Assembly (NCBI RefSeq): GCF_900637185.1
Contig: NZ_LR134352.1
Coordinates: forward strand, 4,206,001 to 4,270,000
Source of the DNA: Nocardia asteroides
Lineage (GTDB): Bacteria > Actinomycetota > Actinomycetes > Mycobacteriales > Mycobacteriaceae
Direction of reading: 5' to 3'
Length of the DNA stretch: 64,000 nucleotides
The number at the start of each line of letters is the position of its first letter. The first letter of the stretch is position 1. The notes under the pieces were generated by a model. That model searched no databases, was not told the origin of the DNA, and saw nothing but the letters and a program-made list of their open reading frames with translations. Shown here in pieces: positions 1-12,200 of the stretch. The position numbers and the translations under genes are program-made.

Positions 1-92
1 TGGGAGGAGGCGATGATTTCGCCGTTGCCCGCCTTGAGGCGCCAGCGGAATTTGCCGGACGCGTCGGTGAAGATCTCGAACTTTCCTGCCAT
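1..92 (-). CDS. DUF1508 (YegP-like) protein, N-terminal part only
   Basis: Only the first 30 codons are in the window; the rest lies beyond the left edge. The reading starts at an ATG at 92 (MAGKFEIFTD...) and continues through a FRWRLKAGNGEIIA segment. That segment is the hallmark of DUF1508/YegP proteins, which are small beta-rich proteins built from repeats of this unit. No biochemical function is established for the family that I can state. It is on the same strand as the NRPS and lies downstream of it, but a strong hairpin at 172-212 separates them, so co-transcription is unlikely. Confidence 0.75.
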   Translation of the reverse strand, partial: MAGKFEIFTDASGKFRWRLKAGNGEIIASS

Positions 93-171
93 GACCGGCC
101 TCGCTTCTTTCGAAGGGGAAAACTCGTCTGTAGCGCAGGATAACCCGGGGTGGGCGTGCACCGCGGATTAT

Positions 172-212
172 CGATTCGCCCTGGCCAGGGGCAATGCGGC
201 CAGGGCGAATCG
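172..212 (-). terminator. Hairpin terminator after the NRPS gene
   Basis: A perfect 15-bp inverted repeat (CGATTCGCCCTGGCC at 172-186 and its complement at 198-212) encloses an 11-nt loop. It sits 17 bp past the NRPS stop codon. There is no clear U tract, as is common for actinobacterial hairpin terminators. Confidence 0.75.
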
Positions 213-228
213 GGTCAGGCGGCTCGGG

Positions 229-3200
229 TCACAGTTGCAGGGCGGCGGCGATGGTAGCCAGGGCCGTCGGGTCGGTCATGCGCCAGTGGGTTGCATCGAC
301 TGCATGATTGCGCACGGTGCCGGTGAGGGCGTCGGTCCAGGAGTCGGCGTTGGTGGTGCCGGTCGGGTCGTCCTGGGCAGCCGTGAAATAGGAGATATCG
401 CCGGTGAAACGGCGGGGACGGTAGGCGGCGTCGAGGGTGGCGGAGGCGGTGGCCGCGTCGAGGATGCGATCGATCCGGGTGGCGTCCAGGGCGGTCGTGG
501 CGCCGGTCAGTTCGGTGAGCGCCTTTGCCAGGGTCTGGGCGTCGAGGGTGTCGTCGCCCAGCTGGGTGCCGGAGAATCCGCCGAGCAGGTCGGCGGCGGT
601 GACCCGGGCGGGTACGGCCGCCGGTGCCGCGGCGGTGAGGGTGCTGTCGAGCATCGCCAGCACGGCGACCTCCTCGCCGTCCGCCTGGAGCTGGACCGCC
701 ATGGCGTGGGCGATGACGCCCCCGAGGGACCAGCCGAGCAGGTGGTAGGGGCCTTCCGCTTGGACCTCACGGATCTGCTTGATGTAGAGCCGCGCCCATT
801 CCTCGATCGAATCCGGTAGCGGTTCGCCGGAACTCAGCGCGGGTGACTGCAGGCCGTAGAGGGGCCGTTCGGGGTCCAGGTGCGCGGCCAGACCGCTGAA
901 GGACCAGGCGACGCCGCTGATCGGATGCACACAGAACAGCGGTGCCCGGGTTCCGGACGGACGCAACGGCAGCAGCATGCCGAAGGCCGCCTCGGTGCCG
1001 GTGCTGTCGGCGCCGCCCGCGCGCAGGGTCGCGAGCAGCCCGGCCGGGGTCGGGGTGGTGAAGATCCACGTCACCGGGATCGGCGCGGCGACCGCCTCGG
1101 CGAGCTGGGCGGCCAGGCGCGTCGCGGACAGCGAGGTGCCGCCGAGCTCGAAGAAGTGGTCGTCGAGGCCGGCCCGGTCCAGGCGCAGGACATCGGCGAA
1201 GACGTCGCACACGGTCTGCTCGATCGCGGTGGCGGGTGCACGGTAGGTGCGTGCGGCCAGCTCCGGCGCGGGCAACGCGGCCCGGTCGACCTTGCCGACG
1301 TGGGTGAGCGGGATCCGGTCGAGCACCACGACGGTGGCGGGCACCATGTGCGCGGGCAGCGTGCGCGCCGCCCAGTCCAGCAGTGCGTCCACGGTGACCG
1401 TGCGGTCCCCGGCGGCGACCACATACGACACCAGCACTGTTTCCCCGGCCTGGTTCTCCCGTCCCACGGTGACCGCGAATCCGACGTCGTCGTGCGCGCC
1501 GAGGACCGCGTCGATCTCCTCGAGTTCGATGCGGAAGCCGCGGATCTTGGTCTGGAAGTCGGTACGGCCGCGGTACTCCAGTTCCCCGTCGCCGTTCCAC
1601 ACCGCGACATCACCGGTGCGGTAGAGACGGGTGCCGGGCTGGAACGGATTGGCGACAAATCGTTCGGCGGTGAGGTCGGGCCTGCCGAGATACCCGGAGG
1701 CCAGCTGTGCCCCGGCCAGATACAGCTCGCCGGGAACACCGACCGGTACCGGCCGCAGCCACGCATCGAGCACGTACACCTGACTGTTCCAGACCGGCTT
1801 GCCGATCGGGACCGTCACCGTGTCGGTGGCGCCGACCCGGTGGCTGGTGATGGACACGGCCGCCTCGGTGGGCCCGTACACGTTGAACAGGGTCATGTTC
1901 GGTGCCGCGGCCGCGAACCGGCGGGCCAGCGCGACCGGCAGTGTCTCGCCGATGGCCAGCACCCGGCGCAGCGAACCCGGCAGGGTCTCGGTGAGCAGCG
2001 CGTCCAGCATCGACGGCACCACGTGCAGGGTGGTGACCTCTTCGCGACGCAGGAGTTCGGCCAGGTAGGCCGGATCGCGGTGGCCGTCGGGTGCGGCGAC
2101 CACCAGGCGGGCGCCGCACACCGCCGTCGACCAGAACTCCCACACCGACAGGTCGAAGGTGGCGGCGGTCTTGAGCAGCACGACATCGGTGGCGGTGAGC
2201 CCGAAACGTTCGGTCTTCCACCGCAACTGGTTGACCACGGCGGCATGCGACACCGCCACCCCCTTGGGGCGGCCGGTCGATCCCGACGTGAAGATCACAT
2301 ACGCCGTGTTCGCCGGCGACAGCGGCGCGACCCGCTCGGCATCGGTGAGCGGCGCGGCGCCGTAGCCGGTGAGGTCCAGCTCGTCGACGGTGACGACCGG
2401 GGTGGTGGCCGTGTCGAAGCCGGTGGCGGCGTCGGTGAGGACCAGCAGCGGTGTCGCGGTGTCGAGGATGTGGCCGGTGCGGGTCGCGGGCTGATCGGGG
2501 TCGATCGGCACATACGCACCGCCCGCGACGCTCACCGCGTACATGGCGACCACCAGGTCCGGTGAGCGGCGCATGGCCAGCGCCACCCGTGTTTCGGGGC
2601 CGACCCCGACGGCGATCAGGCAGCGGGCGAGCCGGTTCACCCGGGCCCGCAGCTCGGTGAAGCTCCAGCGCAGGTCCCCGGCGACGAGCGCGGTCGCGTC
2701 CGGGTGCGCGGCGACCGTCGCGTCCAGCAGCGTGGCGAGGGTGGCGGCGGGGCCGGGGTGGCGGGTCGTGCGGTTCCAGCGTTGCACGATGCGGGTGCGT
2801 TCGGCCGGTGCGAGCAGGTCGATGGTGTGCAGGGCGGCGCCGGGCGCGCGCACCACGGCGGTGAGGACGCGGGTGAAACGGTCCAGGAATCCGCGCACGG
2901 TCGACTCGTCGAACAGGTCGGTGGCGTAGGTGCAGTATCCGGTGATGCCGGCCGCGGCACCGTCGGCGGTGTAGCGGTCGGCCAGGATCAGGTGCAGGTC
3001 GAACTGCGACAGGTCGCGGTCCAGTTCCACCGAGGTGACGCTGATGCCCGGCAGGTCCATCCGCACCTCGGCCAGGTTTTGGAAGGACAGGCCGACCTGG
3101 AACAGCGGATGCCGGGCGGTGGAACGGGCCGGGTTGAGCTCCTCGACGAGTCGTTCGAACGGGACGTCGGCGTTGGCGAAGGCCCGCAGGTCGATCTCGC

Positions 3201-6200
3201 GCTGGCGGGTGAGCAGTTCGGCGAAGCCGGCGGCGGAGTCGACCTCGGTGCGGAAGACCAGGGTGTTGACGAACATGCCGATCAGGTCGTCGAGGACGGC
3301 GTCACCGCGCCCGGCCACCGGGGTGCCGACGGCGATGTCGGTGGTGCCCGACAGGCCCGACAGCAGGACCGCCAGCGCGGTGTGCACGGCCATGAACAGT
3401 GTCGCGCTGTGCGCGCGGGCCAGTTCGGTGAGCGCGGCGTGGGTGGCGGCGTCGACGGTGAACGGCACCCGACCGCCCGCGTAGGACTGCACGGCGGGGC
3501 GTGGACGATCGCGAGGCAGGTCGAGCTGGTCGGGCAGACCTGCCAGCGCCTGCCGCCAGTAGGCGATCTGCTCGGCACCGACCGAGCCGGGATCGGCGTC
3601 GGTGCCCAGCAGCGTCTGCTGCCACAGCGCGTAGTCGGCGTACTGCACCGGTAGCGGGGTCCACGCGGGCGCACGGCCGGTGGTGCGGGCACGGTAGGCG
3701 GTGACCAGGTCGCGGGTGAGCGGGCCGCCGGAGAAGCCGTCACCGGCGATGTGGTGGATCGCCATCGCCAGCACGAACTCGCGTGGCGCGGTCTCGAGCA
3801 GGGTGGCCCGCAGCGGCACCTCGGCGGTGACGTCGAAGGCCGCGGAAACCAGTTCCCGCACAGCGGGTTCCGCGTCGTCGGCGGTGCGGAACCCCAGACG
3901 TGGCACATCGGGGTGGTCGACGGGCAGCACGACCTGCACCGGCGTCCCGTCGGGGACCGGATACACCGTGCGCAGGATCTCGTGCCGGGCGATCACGTCG
4001 GCGAACGCCGCACGCAGCGCGTCGATGTCGAGTGCGCCATGCAGCCGCAGCACCACGGGAATGGTGTAGGCCGCGGTGGCGGTGTCGAAGCGGTTGAGGA
4101 ACCACATGCGCTGCTGGGCCGGCGAGAGCGGGATACGGTCCGGGCGCGGCCCCGCCGACAGCGCCGGACGGCGGCTCGCCCGCGACAACCGGGCGATCTC
4201 GGCCGCGCACGTGGCGACGGTGGGCGCCGCGAACAGCACCCGCACCGGCACCCGCAGGTCGACGGCGGCACCCAGGCGCGCGGTCAACCGGGTCGCCAGC
4301 AGCGAGTTGCCGCCCAGGTCGAAGAAGTTGTCGTCGGCACCGACCCGTTCGGTCCCGAGCACCTCGGCGAAGACCGCGGCGACGGTGCGTTCGGTCTCGG
4401 TGGACGGCGCCCGGTAGGCGCGGGCCGCGAACACCGGTGCAGGCAGGGCCTTGCGGTCGAGCTTGCCCGAGGCGGTCAACGGGATCCGGTCCAGGACCAC
4501 GACCGCCGCGGGCACCAGGTGCGCGGGCAGCACCGCGGCCGACCAGCGAACCACCCCGTCCGGGTCGATGTCGCGACCGGTCACATACGACACCAGCGTC
4601 GTCTCCCCGGCCGGGTTCTCGGCGCCGACGGTGACCGCGAAACCGATCTGCGGGTGCCGGGTGAGCACCGCGTCGATCTCGCCGGGCTCGATCCGGAAGC
4701 CCCGGATCTTGACCTGGAAATCGCTGCGCCCCACGTACTCGAGCGCGTACGCGCCCGCACTGCCACGGACCCAGCGGACCAGATCGCCGGTGCGGTACAT
4801 GCGCGCACCCGGGCTGTCCGGGCAGGCGACGAACCGGTCGGCGGTGGCGGCGCCGCGCCCGCGGTAGCCGCGGGCCAGCGCGTCACCGGCCAGATACAGC
4901 TCACCCACGACACCCACCGGCACCGCCCGCAGACGCGGGTCGAGAACCGTCGCCCGCACACCGGGCACGGGCGGGCCGATGGTGACGCGGTCACCGGCGC
5001 ACAGGGTGGCGTAGCTGGCGCCGATGGTCGCCTCGGTCGGCCCGTAGCCGTTGAGGAAACGCCGTCCCGGCTGCCAAGCGGCCAGCAGTTCGGCGGAGCT
5101 GGCCTCACCGCCCGCCGACACGCATTCCAGCTCCGGCAGAGCCGCCGGATCCAGCGTGCCGAGCAGGGCGGGGGTGATGATCGTGTGCGTGACCCGTTCG
5201 GTCCGCAGCAGTTCGGCCAGCTCGGCGCCGCCGACGGTGTCGGGCGGGGCGACGACGAGCGTGGCGCCGCAGTGGAACGCGGTCCCGATCTCCTCGACCG
5301 ACTGGTCGAAACTGGGCGAGCACACGTGCAGCATCCGATGGTCGTGCCGCAGCCACATCAGCGCCGCCGAATGCGTGAGCAGCGCACCGAGTCCGGCGTG
5401 GGTGACGGTGACGCCCTTGGGCACCCCGGTGGAACCGGAGGTGTAGATGACGTAGGCGGCGTGTTCGCGGCGCAGCGGCACGCGCCGGTCCCGGTCGCGC
5501 ACGGTGGTCGAGGCGCGGGCGGCGACATCGGCGCGCACGGCCGGGTCGTCGAGCACCAGCCAGCGCACCGAACCGGGTAGCCCGGCCGCCCGATCCGCGA
5601 CGGTGAGGCCCACCGTGGCGCCGGAGTCGGCGAGCATATGCCGAACCCGGTCGGCGGGATAGTTCGGATCCACCGGCAGGTACACCCCGCCCGCCTTGGC
5701 GATCGCCCACAGCGCGAGGATCGAGTGGTAGCTGCGCGGAATAGCCGAGGCGACAACGGTTTCCGGCCCCACGCCCTGCGCGATCAGCACGCGGGCCAGA
5801 CGGGAGGATTCCGCGTCCAAGGTGCCGTAGGTGTAGCCGCGGCCCGCGTCGCGCACGGCGATGCGGTGCTGGCCGAAGCCGGTGCCGCGCACCAGCAGCG
5901 CGGGCAGCGTGCCCGCCGCCGCCGGGACGCCGCCGTCGCCGATCCGGGCCAGGAAGGCCGCTTCGTCGGTGTCGCAGATCGGCAGGTCACCGGCCGCGAT
6001 CCCGGGGTGCCGGCCGAACGCGGTGAGGATCCCGGCCAGGCGTTCGCCGAAGACCTGGGCGGCGTGATCGTCGCCGAGGACCGTCGACACCTCGAGGTCG
6101 TCGTCGGTGACCGCGAGGGCGAGGTCGCTGTGCCGGTTCGGTGGGCGCTGGAAATCCAGTGACACCTGACCGAGGCAGCCCTGGTCGCCGCCGAGCAGTA

Positions 6201-9200
6201 CCGCCAGCTCGGCCGGGGTGATCCCGGCATGCTCGATCGCCGCGGTCTCGGCCAGGTGGTCCGGCCCAAGCAGGTCGGCGAAACCGGTGGTGAGGTCGAT
6301 GCCGGTGCGCACCACCATGTCCCGATCATCGGGGAGGGTGGTCGCGACGACGATGTCGCCGGTGCCGGTGAGTCGCGCGAGCAGCACGGCCAGCGCGGTC
6401 CGTAGCAGCGTCGTCGGCGACACCCCGGATGTTGCGGCGAGTGCGCGCAGGTCGGCGGCCGAGCCCAGCGGTACGCGCGCGGTGCCGCGGCGGCCGGGTT
6501 CGAGGTCGTCGGCGGGCAGCGCGAGGCGCCCCGGAAGATCGGCCAGGGTCTCGCGCCAGAACCGCGAGCGGGTCATCGGATCGGTCACGGTTCTGGCGAA
6601 CCGGTCGGTGATCCCGGCAGCAGGGGTGCCGGGGGCGGCGATCAGGTCGCCCAGTGTGGTGCGCAGCCGGTCGGTAACCGCCTGCGCTGTCGCGTCGGAG
6701 ACCAGGTCGCGACGGTATTTGATCTGCACCCGGGTGCGGGCACCGAGAAACACCAGGACGGTGATCGGATAGTGCGTGAAGTCGGCGCCTTGTAGATCGT
6801 CGATCCGCAAGTCACCCAGCGCGCCACCGGCCTGCTGCAGGCCCTCGGCGTCGACGGGGAAGGACTCGAACGCCAGCATGGTGTCGAAAAGCTCACCGAG
6901 CCCGGCCGCGCGCTGGATCGCTCCCAGACCCAGGTGATGGTGGTCGAGCAGACCGGCCTGCTCGGCCTGTACCGCACGGACGAGGTCACCGACGGTGCCG
7001 CCGGGCGCGAGACGTACGCGCACCGGCACGGCGTCGACGAACAGCCCGATCATGTCGCCGACACCGTCGAGCTGCGGCGGACGGCCCGACACGGTCGCGC
7101 CGAACACGATGTCGTCGCGACCGGTACTGCCCGCGACGACCAGGCCCCAGGCGGTCTGGAACACCGTGTTCGCGGTGACCTCGGTGGCGGCGGCGAACGC
7201 GGTCAGCTCCGCGGTGCGCGCGGTGTCGAACTCGAACTCGCACAGCCCGAACCCGTCGCCGGTCGCGGCGGGCCAGGTCAGTTCCGGCGCGAGCATCGAC
7301 GGCGTGACCCCGGTCAGCACTCGCGACCAGGCGTCCTCGGCGGCAGCAAGGTCCTGTCGGGTCAGCCACGCGAGGTAATCGCGGTACGGGCGCACCGCAG
7401 GTAGGGCCGTAGCGTCACCGCCGGTGGCGTAGAGGACGAGCAGTTCCTTCATCAGCAACGGCATCGACCAGCCGTCGAGCAGGATGTGATGCCCGGTCAG
7501 CACCAGATGGCTGCGCCCGGAACCGGTCACGTACACCGTGAACCGCAGCAGCGGGGCGAGCGCGGGATCGAACCCCGCCCGCTGATCGGCGGCCAGCAGT
7601 TCCGGCAGCTGGTCCTCGCCGACCTCCTCGACGACACGCACCGGTGCTTCGACCGTCTCGGCCACCACCTGCACGGGCGTCCCGTCCGCGGCGGTGACGA
7701 ACGCCGAGCGCAGATTCGCGTGCCGGTCCAGCACCGTCTGCGCGGCCCGGCGCAGCCGCGCGATATCGAGCTCGCCGGTCAGATCGGCCACGAGCTGGAT
7801 CACGTAGGCGTGCACGGATTCGTCGAGCAGTTCGCCCAGCGCCAGCAGTGAATGCTGCAGCGGCGACAGCGGCAGCACATCGACCGCACCGGGGTGGGTG
7901 CGCCGCCAGGTGTCCAGGTCGGCCTGGGTCACCCGGACCAGCTCCACATCCGACGGGGTGAGGCCACCGGCGTCCGGGTGCTCGGCGTGGACGGCCAGCG
8001 CGGACAGGCAGCGGACCCACTCGTCGGCCAGCTCCCGCACGTCGTCGTGGTCGAGAATGCCGGTCGCGTACCGGAAATCGGCGCGCAATCCCAGCCCGGA
8101 CCCGGTGGTAACGGCGATCGCGTTGACGTCGAGGACGGTGTGCGCGGGCAACGCAGGATCGTGATCGACCTCGATATCGCCCAGTGCCGAGGTCGGCAGC
8201 CAGGCAGCGCCGGTGGCCTCACCGGCGGTGGTCGCGCGGCCGAGGTAGTTGAAGCCGATCTGGCCGCTGTCACCGGACAGCAGTTCCCTGGTGTCGGGGT
8301 GGGTGCGGAGCAGCCCGTAGCCGATGCCGTGGTCGGGCACGGTCGCCAGGTGTTCCTTGACGACGCGGATCGCCGCGGCGAGGGTGTCGTCGTCGAGGTT
8401 CCCGGCCGCCATCTCGGTGAGGTCGAGGACCACGGGGTGGACGCTGGTGAACCAGCCGACGGTGCGGGTCAGATCGGCGCCGGGCACGACCTGTTCGGTG
8501 CGGCCGTGCCCTTCGCGGCGAATCCGCACCGCGGCCGCGGCCACACCCCGGCGGGCCCGCCAGTTCCGCACCGCGAGGGCGAGGGCGGCGAGCAGCGCGT
8601 GATCGGCACCCGCCCGGTAGCGGGCGGGCAGCGTGGAGAGGAGAGGTTCGGTGACGGCCGGGTCGACCTCGACCGTGAGCGAGCGCAGCGTGGACTGGGT
8701 GTCGAGCGCAAGATCCAGGGCGCGACGGCCCAGCAGCGGGTCCGGGGTGGCCAGCAGCCGCTGCCAGTAGCCGAGTTCGGCGGTGCGGTCCGTCTCGGCC
8801 AGGGCGTGGGCCCAGCGGCGGAACGAGGTGCCCACCGGCGGCAGCGCGATCGGCTGTGCCGCCGCGTACTGCGCCCACGCGACGACGAAGTCGGGCAACA
8901 GGATTCGCCACGACACACCGTCGATCACATAGTGGTGCGCGGCGACGGCGAGCACATCCGGGGCGTCGTCGCGCCGGATCCAGGTGAACGCGATCATCCG
9001 CGCCTCGGCCGGGTCCAGCGCCGACAGGGCCGTATCCATGGCGGCGGTACCGACCCGGGTCAGATCCGTGCCGTCCGCGTCGACCTCGGTCACCAGTGCG
9101 TCCGCGTCGACGGCGCCGGGCGCGAGTACCTCGAACCGCCAGCCGGTCCCGGCGGGCCGCAGCCGCGCCCGCAGCATGTCGTGGCGATCCAGCACCGCCG

Positions 9201-12200
9201 CGACAACGGCGACCAAGCCCGCCCGGTCGATCCCGTCCGGCAGGGCCAGGACCATGGTCTGGGCGAAGCGATCGCTGGAACCGCCGGCCAGGAAATCGGC
9301 CAGCACGGGCGTCAACGGGACCGTACCGACACCGCCGCCGGGCAATTCGGCCAGCGTCGGCGCGGACGGGCCGGCGACGCTGGCGATCGCGGACAGCTTC
9401 GCCACCGTGCGGTGTTCGAACACGTCGCGGGTGGTGAAGACGATGCCGGCGGTCCGGGCCAGCGACACCAACTGGATCGACAGGATGCTGTCGCCGCCGA
9501 TCGCGAAGAACGAGTCGTCCACGCCCACCGTGGTCACGCCGAGGACCCGCGCGAACAACTCGGCCACCCGAGTTTCCGTGTCGCCGCACGGCGCGCGATC
9601 CACCGCCGCGCAGGCGGTGGGCTCCGGGAGCGCGGCCCGGTCGATCTTGCCGTTGGAGGTGAGCGGCAGCGCGTCCAGCACCATGATTGCCGAGGGCACC
9701 AGATACGACGGCAGGCACTCGGCGGCGAAGGTGGTGAGCACCGCGGGATCAGCCGTGTGGCCCGGGGCCGCGATCACATAGGACACCAGGGTCGTCGAAC
9801 CCGACACGGTCGCCCGGCCGACGGTCACCACGGTCGCCACCTCCGGGCGAGACGCCAGCGCGGCATCCACTTCACCGGGCTCGATCCGGAACCCGCGTAC
9901 CTTCAGCTGGGTGTCGACCCGGCCCACATAGTCGAGCAGGCCCGCGCGCAACCGGACCAGGTCACCGGTGCGATACATCCGCGCACCCGGATCACCCCAC
10001 GGATCGGCCACGAACCGCGCCCCGGTCGCCCCGGGCTGACCGTGATAGCCGCGGGCCAGGCCGGGGCCGGCCAGGTACAGCTCACCCGTGACACCCGGCG
10101 GCACCGGGTTCAACCGTGCGTCGAGCACCACCGCGTGCGTGCCCTCCACCGGTTCGCCGATCGAGACAGGCTGTCCGGCAACGAGTTCGGCGTAGGTGGA
10201 GATGATGGTGGTCTCGGTGGGGCCGTAGCCGTTGAAATAGCGGCGCCCCGGCTGCCACCGGGTCAGCAGCTCCGGCGTCGTCACGTCGCCACCGACCGAC
10301 AACACCGCCAGCTGGTCCAGTCCGGCCGGGTCGAGCGTGCCCAGCACCGCGGGCGTGATGATCGCGTGCGTGACACCCTCACCGGCCAGCAGTTCGGTCA
10401 GCTCCACGCCGCCGATGACCTCCGACGGCACCACCACCAGCGTCGCCCCGACCGAGAACGCGCACAGCCACTCGAGCACCGACGGATCGAACCAGGGCGC
10501 GCAGATGTGCAGGAACCGATGCTCGGCCCGCACGCCGTACCGGGTGCGGGCCTCGCCGACGAGCGGACCGAGTCCGGCATGGGTGACGGTGACGCCCTTG
10601 GGCAGACCGGTGGAGCCGGAGGTGTAGATGACATACGCCGGATGCTGCGCGCGCAACGGCGCACTCCGGTCGGCATCGGTCACCGGATCCGCGGCCCGAT
10701 CCACGCAGGAACGCTCGAACGCGGGATCGTCGAGGATCGACCACGTCACCGAGTCCGGGACGCGATCCCGATGCGCCGACATCGTCAGCCCCACGCCCGC
10801 TCCGGCATCGGTGATCAGATGCCGCAGGCGCTGCGCGGGCGCGGCCGGATCCATCGGCACGTACACGCCACCGGCCTTGGCGATCGCCAGCGCGGCCGCC
10901 ACCATCTCATAGGACCGCGGCAAGACCACCGCGACCGGCACTTCCGCGCCGACACCGCGCGCGATCAGCTCCCGCGCCAGCCGCGAGGTGTACTCGTCCA
11001 GCTCACCGTAGGAAACAGACCGGCCCCCGGCCCGCACCGCGACCCGGTCCCGGCCCAGCGCGACACCCCGCGCCACCAGATCCGGGAACAACACCCCGGT
11101 CGGCACCGCGGCCTCCGGCCTGGCCGTCAATGCCGAACGCTCACCGGCACTCAGCATCGCCAGATCACCGACCGCGGTGTCTGGCGCCGCGAGCGCGGCG
11201 ACCAGCAGCCGCACCAGCCGCTCGGCGAACACCGACACCGTGCCCCGATCGAACAGCGCCCGCGCATAACCCAGTTCGGCGGCGATCCCACCGTCCGGGT
11301 CGGCGAACAACCGCAACGCCAGATCACACTGCGGCGACCCGGCACCCGGGCGGGACTCGGTCAGCAACAGGACCCGCGGCGGCGCGGCCTCGACCCCGAG
11401 CACCGACCGTTCCGCCGCCGTCAGCGCCGGATAGGTGAACGCCCGCCGGGCCACCACGGCCGCGTCGGCGACCAGATCGGCGAAGGCACGATCACCGGGC
11501 ACCGGCAACCGGCACACCACCGTGTCCGCACCCGCGCCCGCACCGGGCGTGCCCACCACGATCTCCGTGCTGCCGGACAACCGGGCCAGCAGCACCGCGA
11601 ACGCCACATGCACCACGGTGAACACCGTGGTCTCACCCGCGGACGCGAGATCGAGCATCCGCCAATGCGATTCGGCCGGAATACGGAAACCGACCCGATC
11701 CTCGACCACGACCGGGCCCGCCGGCCGAGGCCGGTCCGTCGGCAGATTCAGGTCCGCGGGCAGATCGGTGAGCACGCTCCGCCAGTACGCGGTCCGCGCG
11801 ATCGCGTCGCCCGGCACCGCCTCCAGCAGACTCGCGACCGGCTCGTCCGGGGTGTGCACGACCGCGTCGAGCACCGCGCGCAACCGATCGGACAAGGCCT
11901 GCGCGACCTCCGGGCCGACCGAATCCAGCCGGTACTGCACCCCGACCCGGATACCGTCACCCACCTCGACGCCGACCGCCACCGGATAGTGCGTCGCATT
12001 GGCCGCCTCGACCCCAACGATCTCCAGGCCGTCGATCGACCCGTGCGCCTGCCGCATCCCCTCGGTATCGACCGGGTACGACTCATAGGCCATCAACGTG
12101 TCGAACAGCTCACCGGCCCCCGCCACCCGCTGGATCTCGGTCAGCCCCACCTGATGACCCGCCAGCACCGCCACCTGATCGGACTGCACCCGCGCCAGCA

